Shown here in pieces: positions 57,046 to 64,000 of a stretch of 64,000 nucleotides of DNA (positions within the stretch are counted from its first letter, which is position 1; the number at the start of each line of letters is the position of its first letter). Where the stretch lies: NCBI RefSeq assembly GCF_029633865.1, contig NC_079222.1, forward strand, positions 31,737,546 to 31,801,545, in the 5' to 3' direction. The notes below the pieces were generated by a model. The model saw nothing but the letters and a program-made list of their open reading frames with translations, searched no databases and had not been told where the DNA came from. This stretch comes from Lampris incognitus (Eukaryota; Chordata; Actinopteri; Lampriformes; Lampridae). The position numbers were made by a program, and so were the translations under genes.

Positions 57046-60000
57046 TGTGAAAAATTATGTCATGGAATGTGAGAGGTTTGAATGGTCCTATCAAAAGGGG
57101 TGAAAGTCTTTCAACACATTAAGCTTCATAGGGCAGATATTGTTTTCCTCCAGGAAACTCACCTTAAATTAAGTGATCACACGGCTGAGGTGGCCATGGG
57201 TGGGACAGGTATTCCATTCATTATTTAACTCAAAAGCCAGAGGAACAACTATTTTGGTTTCTAAAAAGCTTCAGTTTACACCTGAAAAATAGTGCCTGAT
57301 CTTAATGGGCTTTTCATCATTGTCTCTGGCGGACTATTTTATATACCAGTTATATTTTATATGTTTATGCCCCTAAGCTTGATGATGCCAAATTTATGAC
57401 TACACTTCTATCCCAAATATAGATACAAATTATTTGATGTTTGGAGGAGACCTAAATTGTGTTATGGACACCAAACTAGATCGCTTAAGTTCCAAGGTTA
57501 CCACTCTTGTCAAAGATGGGGACAGCACCAACGTCATTTATGGAGTACTGAGGCTGTGATCCTTGGAGATGTTTACACCTAGACGTTTGAGTTTACTCAT
57601 TCTTCTCCCACGTACATTAAACCTACTCAAGGATAGACTATTTTTTTATAGACAAAGCCTTACTACCATCCGTGTACTCCTCTGAATGTTCAGCAATAGT
57701 CATATCAGACCACAACCCTTTATTAGTTGACCTCACATTCGATGCTCCATCAGCAGCAAATTCAGAATGGAGACTCAATACATCATTACTGTCTGAAGAT
57801 GCATTCTTTACTTCAATAATACAAGCAGTTGAGGAATTTATAGGCTTTTAACAACACAGATGGGAGTAATCCATCATTACTTTGTGAAACCCTAATAGCT
57901 TTTCGAAGAGGTAAACTTATCTCCCACTCTGCTTACCACAACAGGCAACACAGAAAGACACAAAAGGATATAATTGATCAAACATATTGATGGACATTAC
58001 GTGATAAATCCTACTCCAGATCGGTACCAACAGAAAATGAACTTCCAAAATCAATTTGATCTTGCCTCCAGAGAGAACTGTTACTACCTTCAGCTGCTCC
58101 CGTTAGGGGTCGCTACAGCGGAACATCCGTTTCCATCTCTTCCTGTCCTCTGCATCTTCCTCAGTCACACCAGCCACCCGCTTGTCCTCCCTCACCACAT
58201 CCATAAACCTCCTCTTGGGCCTTCCTCTTTTCCTCTTCCCTAGCAGCTCCATATTCATCCTCCTTCTCCCAGTATACCCAGTATCTCTCCTCCACACATG
58301 TCCAAACCATCTCAATCTTGCCTCTCTTGCTTTGTGTCCAAACCGTCCAACCTGAGCTGTCCCTCTAATATACTCGTTCCTAATCCTGTCCTTCTTCATT
58401 GCTCTCAATGAAAATCTTAGCATCTTCAACTCTGCCACCTCCATCTCTGTCTCCTGTCTTTTAGTCAGTGCCACTGTATCCAAACCATATAACATAGCTG
58501 GTCTCACAACCATTTTGTAAACCTTCCCTTTAATTCTTGTTGGTACCCATCTGTCGCAAATCACTCCTGATACTCTTCTCCACCAACTCCACCCTGCCTG
58601 CACGCCCTTTTTCGTCTCTCTTCCCCACTCCCCGTTGCGTTGAACAGTTGACCCAAGTATTTAAACTCATATGCCTTCATCACCTCTACTCCTTGCATCC
58701 TCACTGCTGTCCTCCCTCTCATTCACGCATATGTATTCACTCTTGCTCCTACTGACTTTCATTTCTCTTCTCTCCAGTGCATACCTTCACGTCTCCAGGC
58801 TGTCCTCAACTTGCACCCTACTCTCGCTACAGATCACAATGTCATCTGTGAACATCATAGTCCAGGGAGACTCCTGCCTGATCTCGTCTGTCAACCTGTC
58901 CATCACCATTGCAAACAAGAAAGGGCTCAGAGCCGATCCTTGATGTAATCCCACCTCCACCTGGAACCCATCTTTCATTCCAAACAGCAGGCCTCACCAC
59001 TGTCGCTGGAGAATGCTAGTGTGTTTCTAGGACAGAGCAATGAACTTCGCGAAGGAAATTATATGACCAACACACGTCATAAATAGTGACATGAAACGTA
59101 AATTACAAGCTGTCATTTTGACCGCTCATGGTCATTTTAAGTAGATCTTATCATAACTTTTTTTGTGCAATTGTTCTAACATTTATTTCAATGCAAATAT
59201 GTGCAATTTTAGGAGCATTCAGGGAGCGGCAGGCCTGTATCTTTTTTTTTTTTACAAAGTTATTGAACTTTGAATAACCAAAACAGTCAAAATGACTGCC
59301 TTGGTCGTTCTAGTTTCTAGGTAATTTCGAAATACCAACTGTTGACAAACAAATAAATGCAAAATTAGAGCAGCCAATAACCCTGGGAGAAATATGTGGC
59401 AGCATCAGGGAAATTAACAATGGCAAAACACCAGGACCAGATTGGTTTAACACAGTTTTTTTTTAATTCTCAAAGCAATCAACTCCACTACTATTAGATA
59501 TGTTTAATTATTCCCTTTCCACAACGACTCTGCCAAAAACTTTAACTGAAGCCTCAATCTCTGTCATTCTTAAAAAAGATAAGAACCCCGCAGAATGCAG
59601 CTCCTATAGACCTATTTCACTTTTAAATGTTGATGTTAAAATACTGGCAAAAGTCTTGGCAAGACAATTAGAAATATGTCTGCCTTCAATAATCTCTGAA
59701 GATCAAACAGACTGCATCAGAGGAAGACATCTATCCTCAAATATACGGCGTCTGATTTCCGCTCCATCCACAACCACAATGCACAAAGTAGTACTCTCTC
59801 TGGACACTGAAAAAGCCTTTGACAGGGTTGAATGGGGGTATTTATTTAAGTTACTGTAAAAATTTGGGTTTGGTAAGAAATTAGTTTTCTGGGTCCGTCT
59901 TCCTTATTCATTTCCTCAAGCCCGTGTTCACACAAATAGTCAGCACTCAACAGACTTCCCACTATCTCGTGGAACCTGTTAAGGCTGTCCGCTTTCACCT

Positions 60001-60460
60001 TTGTTGTTTGCACTAGTCATTGAACCTTTAGCCATAATACTGAAAACATCAACATGCCTGCAGGGTATACAGTGGGGAAATATGGAGCAGTGGGGTTCTC
60101 TCTATGCAGATGACCTGTCAATGTATATAATGGGCCCGTTCAGCTGTGCCAGTAATATAACTCAATTTTGTGGATAATTTTGGAGCATTTTCAACCTACA
60201 AAATCAATTTTTGTAAAACAGTATGTTTCCCAATAAATTCTTCAGCCAAACAGCTCATAGAGGGGCAGATACCCTTTCATCTTTCACCTGAAAGTTTAAG
60301 CTATCTGGGAATTAGCATCACCCATTCATTTCAGGCACTACATAGAAGTAACTTTGATAAACTGTTAACTACAGCAGACCTGCAAAAATGGGCCAAATTA
60401 CCACTGTCAATGGCCAGTAGATTGCAAACTATAAAAAATTAATGTTTTGCCAAAGTTCCT
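57046..60460 (+). mobile_element. L1-type LINE, degenerate, split by an RTE insertion
   Basis: The endonuclease begins MSWNVRGLNGPIKRGE (about 57057) and has QETHLK (about 57152), GGDLNC (about 57443) and SDHNP (about 57704). After the interruption, reverse transcriptase resumes at about 59390 (NNGKTPGPDW; YRPISLLNVDVKILAKVLAR; LDTEKAFDRVEW) and reaches YADD near 60105. Many stops and frameshifts. Confidence 0.82.
58085..59000 (-). mobile_element. RTE LINE fragment (same family as 19152-22265)
   Basis: Minus frame 58603-58103 has AELKMLRFSLRAMKKDRIRN and LRWFGHVWRRDTGYTGRR. Minus frame 58978-58787 has LHQGSALSPFLFAMVMDRLT and FTDDIVICSESRVQVEDSL. 5'-truncated with an internal deletion; inserted in the L1. 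Confidence 0.85.
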
Positions 60461-60786
60461 GTTTCTTTTCTAGTGCCTTCCCCTCTTTCTGACAAAATCA
60501 TTTTTCAAGCAAAGAATAGAAAAATCAAACTCTCAGTGGGTCGACTAAGACATTTTACTTTACATGGAACCTACCCTGTCATATTTTTGCTAAGTTATCT
60601 ACAGTTCCCATTGCTTAAATGCACTTTCCCATCACTTTTTACCCAACTGTACTTCTGTAGTGGCGTCATGTATTTGAACTTTTTAAGATGCTGAACATGT
60701 TTAATTATGTATGCTTGTTATATATTATATGTGCTATGAAACACTAATTCATCTTGTTAAAAGTGAACCAACGTGAGGGGTTAGTG

Positions 60787-60787
<1 letters not shown>

Positions 60788-60880
<93 letters not shown>
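60788..60880. repeat. (TA)n microsatellite
   Basis: About 93 bp. Confidence 0.95.
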
Positions 60881-60883
<3 letters not shown>

Positions 60884-61576
60884 ACCCATATGACATATAG
60901 GGCTACTAATAGTCATTGATTTAGAGGCGTAGCGGTGTAATGACATGCCGCTCCTTAAGGGGCGCAATATGCAACTCGCTAGGGTAGAGACTGCTACACG
61001 CAGTCGTCATTCTCTTTTCTCTTTTCTTTTTGCGAACTTCCTGGAAATTGTGCTCTTGAGCCGACGACTGAATTTTATTATACATCGCCTCAGAGTATTG
61101 ATATTTTTTGTTTCTGTAAAGTGTTATGCATAACCAGAATCTCATCTGTGAGCTTACGAGACGAAGGTCTGTCGAGTTTTAAGTATTTGGAACTCCGGCG
61201 AATAAAGCAGGTTTTTGTGCTAGCTAGCTTATTGCTAACCACCGAAGTGGAAAGATAACGCTGGGTCATCATATAGCTGTTAAGATACTCTTCATGAAAC
61301 CAGTCGGGGTTATAAGAATGTCTGATGTGTGAATAGCCCGTACTTTGTTACGTATTGTATCGTTGTGTGATGTTGAATGTTTTGGAAGATAGCCCACGCC
61401 GATAGTTAGCTAGTGCTAAGCGCTAGCTTAGTCGGTGAAGCATTGGGGAGTTTTGTAGCATTAAAGATGCGTGGCGCTTATCCTGGTGACGTTATAGCCA
61501 TGCGGTTTAAGTGGTTAGCGCACTTAAATGGGTTGTATTGAGGCTACAATGTGATTGCACTGATTTTGTGTAACAG

Positions 61577-61650
<74 letters not shown>

Positions 61651-62300
61651 ATTAAGTAATGATATTGCAATTCATATACATGTTAATGGAAAGCATATTG
61701 TAAGATGTTCTGAATGAAAAGAAATTAATGAGATCTCATGTTAGAAACAGATGTAGAATGAAATACTTACTATTCTGCACTATTTGTGTAGATTGGTTTT
61801 TTTAACTACCAGATAGAATTTGGAAGATTGTGATGGCGAGCCCAGCCCAGTGAGACTGTGGACTATCATGGAAGCGGTGGCCTACCGTGGGATCTGTCCC
61901 AGGAAACGTCTGACAAGGCTGAATCATGCATCCAGACACCAGATAAGAACCCATACACATTAGCCTATTTCCTCTACCAGGGTAGAAATAGTCATCGTTT
62001 AAGTATATTCAATACACTCACGGATCAGGAACTGAACTCTTGGACCTACACATACACTCAAGGACAAGGAACTGAATTTTTATTTCATCTCAAACTGCTG
62101 ATTGTGATTTGAACGAGGTTTTCTTTGGTTTATTATTTTATTTACTTTAAAGAGCTCTATTTTGTTTTATTTCCATTGTTTTATGTAAAAGTCAGCGTTG
62201 TGTATATTTTGCTGCTGTGAGGCAATAAAATTGTCAACTGTTCAACTACACATCAACTCCTCTCGTGAGTTAGTCAAGGCAAACCCCTCACCGAACCTAA
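60881..62300. other. Unassigned retroelement-like region with (TA)n at 61580-61644
   Basis: AATAAA-containing segments near 61200 and 62223 look like LTR ends or 3' UTRs, but I find no paired repeat and no coding domain. No host exon seen. Confidence 0.35.
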
Positions 62301-62348
62301 TTAGATGTTACCACCTTTACTGCTACCCCTAGTTTGCACTGGAGGCGC

Positions 62349-62365
62349 CACACACACACACACAT

Positions 62366-62420
<55 letters not shown>

Positions 62421-62421
62421 G

Positions 62422-62442
<21 letters not shown>
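62349..62442. repeat. (CA)n(TA)n(CA)n compound microsatellite
   Basis: Alternating CA and TA blocks. Confidence 0.95.
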
Positions 62443-62452
<10 letters not shown>

Positions 62453-62714
62453 AAACTGAACATGTTGGTACTTTCCGATGCTATGTCTTTATGATGTGAT
62501 GTCCGAGTAAAACAAATTTATTAAAAAAACAAAACAAAAACAGTGATGGATGGGAGCGGCTGTGGAGTTAAAATGACAAAAGTCATCTGAGGTTGCTAAA
62601 AAATATTGGTAGTGACATGTCCCTACTATCCATACCCAAACCTACGCCCATGATAAGGTAATAGTTTTCGCTGGGTAAAAATAGAATTGATCATTGTTTC
62701 ATTCTGTTCCGTTC

Positions 62715-62900
62715 TTTACTTTAACCCTACAGAATGGACGGTTAAAGCTTCACTTGCTTACTTATCACTTTATTTACAAAAATCATTAAGTAATACAGTT
62801 CAGTTACTTTCATCTCTAGCCAGCGTCACTCGCGGTCTGTGTCACACTCTAATTGCTCCCCGGAACCACAAACTGGGAATAACAGTCCTATTTGTTACAT
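62715..62900 (-). mobile_element. Solo LTR of the gypsy family seen at 36885
   Basis: About 185 bp matching 36885-37068 (AACCCTACAGAATGGACGG, CAGCGTCACTCGCGGTCTG), with no adjacent coding region. Confidence 0.7.
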
Positions 62901-63312
62901 CTTTTCTTTTTTTCTTTGAAGTAAAGTCCCTTAGACAACACGTCATTTACTCTAAGTGGTTCATATTATCAATAAACAAAAGAATTGTGTTATCAACACA
63001 TCAGTGAATAAATCAATCAACATATCACTCGTAAATAACTAAATTTATACTCTGTATTCTTATAATAATTATGAACAACAGTGTCTATTCATATATCCAT
63101 AACCAAACATTTTAAACTGTATAAACATTCCACTTCCACATCTCTTTCCTTCTTTTCTTTTTCCTTTTTTTTTCAACCAAACCTTACACTATTCTCAGTC
63201 TTTGCAAAAGTCCCAAACCCATATTCTTATCACTGAGTAAAGTCTTTCAGGTAGCGAGGTCTGATAATCTGACGACCCAACCTTGTGGTGATAGTGTGTT
63301 GGTCCCCTGCTC

Positions 63313-63385
63313 TCACTCTCTGTCTCTCTCTGTCTCTCTCTTCTCTGTCTCTCTCTCTCTGTCTCTCTCTCTCTGTCTCTCTCTT
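63313..63385. repeat. CT-rich tract before the third Kunitz-1 exon
   Basis: Same arrangement as before exon 8 of copies 1 and 2, with a different length and pattern. Confidence 0.9.
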
Positions 63386-63392
63386 TCTGTAG

Positions 63393-63560
63393 AGTCTTGT
63401 AATGCAGCACCAGATGCAGAGCCATGTTTTGAGGTGCTCCGGCGTTATTTCTACAACTCCTCCTCTATGAGCTGCCAGCATTTCAACTATGGGGGTTGTT
63501 TGGGCAACAAGAACAACTTTCATGATGAGAGAGATTGTCTACAGAGCTGTCGGACCAAAG
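63393..63560 (+). CDS. AMBP third copy, Kunitz-1 exon (rest outside window or lost)
   Basis: 168 bp, intact acceptor and GTGAGG donor, six cysteines, no stop. The loop reads [10 protein letters not shown]1 Phe kept, but Gly12 and Gly16 are both Glu. Other changes are His32, Lys42, Asp47 and Lys after the last Cys. The following ~100 bp matches intron 8 of the other copies, then the sequence diverges near 63685. No Kunitz-2 exon is seen before the window ends. Whether this belongs to a working gene cannot be told from here. Confidence 0.85.
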
Positions 63561-63684
63561 GTGAGGCGTAATGAATCACTCTCATTCAATGGAGTTAATT
63601 AAACACATACCACCGACTTACAGCATCAGTTCTAAACTGAACCAAATATTAATAATAATAATAATAATAATGATAGTAATAATA

Positions 63685-64000
63685 CTAATACTGGTCAACA
63701 CAATTTTCCTTGCATGGGGTTTTTCAGCGGATTCTAGCTAACTTTTGGGTGCTGAATCCAAATCTGGTATTAGTTTTTGCCTATCACATCAGGTTTTTGA
63801 ACTATGACAAATAATTATTTTTGCGAAAACAGTAATTTTACACTCGAAGTTAAAAAACACTGTTGCATTAGAAGATCGATAGATGCAAAAATGATTACAA
63901 TGAAAGTTACCTACTTCAATTCCAATATTAAATCATACGTTAACATTTAATCCATGCTGGCTTGCACATATTTTTACACATTTTCTCAATATTTTTAATG
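63685..64000. other. Unassigned sequence interrupting intron 8 of the third copy
   Basis: Starts where homology to introns 8 of copies 1 and 2 stops. Probably a repeat insertion; no family recognised. Confidence 0.4.

Overview
This window is vertebrate, almost certainly ray-finned fish, genomic DNA. The evidence is intron-split genes with GT/AG junctions, many Tc1/mariner elements and MITEs, Rex3/RTE-, L1- and L2-type LINEs, BEL/Pao and Ty3/gypsy retroelements, and a tRNA-derived SINE present six times. I cannot name the species.

The cellular genes are all on the + strand. From 1062 to about 1855 lie the last exons of a small secreted lipocalin, closest in layout to the prostaglandin-D-synthase-like group. 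Then comes a tandem array of AMBP (alpha-1-microglobulin/bikunin precursor) genes. Copy 1 (4525-23344) and copy 2 (38089-53134) each have ten exons whose phases join into one open frame of 355 and 357 residues. Each encodes a signal peptide, a lipocalin domain with the free cysteine, a furin-type RxKR site, an acidic Ser-Gly site for a glycosaminoglycan chain, and two Kunitz inhibitor domains. After each copy lies a 56-bp relic of exon 6 with its introns (24151, 53896). A third Kunitz-1 exon (63393-63560) starts or belongs to a further copy that runs off the right edge.

The lipocalin-coding halves (exons 1-7) of copies 1 and 2 are clearly diverged. The bikunin-coding halves (exons 8-10, introns, 3' UTR and several kb of flank) are nearly identical, so the 3' block was recently duplicated or converted. 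Within that block the Kunitz-1 exon is the exception: all 13 variable nucleotides among the three copies change an amino acid and none is silent. The changes cluster on the protease-contact loops. This is the strongest biological signal in the window.

The rest is mostly mobile DNA. Intron 1 of copy 1 (11.8 kb) holds a SINE, LINE pieces, a Helitron 3' end, a 1197-bp palindromic derivative of a DD38E Tc1-type transposon, a 2.6-kb minisatellite framed by long inverted repeats, and an L1/Tx1-like LINE. The stretch between copies 1 and 2 holds a BEL/Pao gag-protease remnant, a foldback element with telomere repeats in its loop, a 417-bp miniature LTR retrotransposon (TRIM) whose LTR carries a tRNA-like pol III promoter, a decayed Ty3/gypsy gag-pol and an internally deleted second gypsy. 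Introns of copy 2 hold an apparently intact DD38E transposon beside its palindromic derivative, a DD36E Tc1-type element, two other Tc1 elements and hAT-like MITEs. Between copy 2 and the third Kunitz exon lie a second BEL/Pao fragment, an L1 with an RTE inserted, and a solo LTR.
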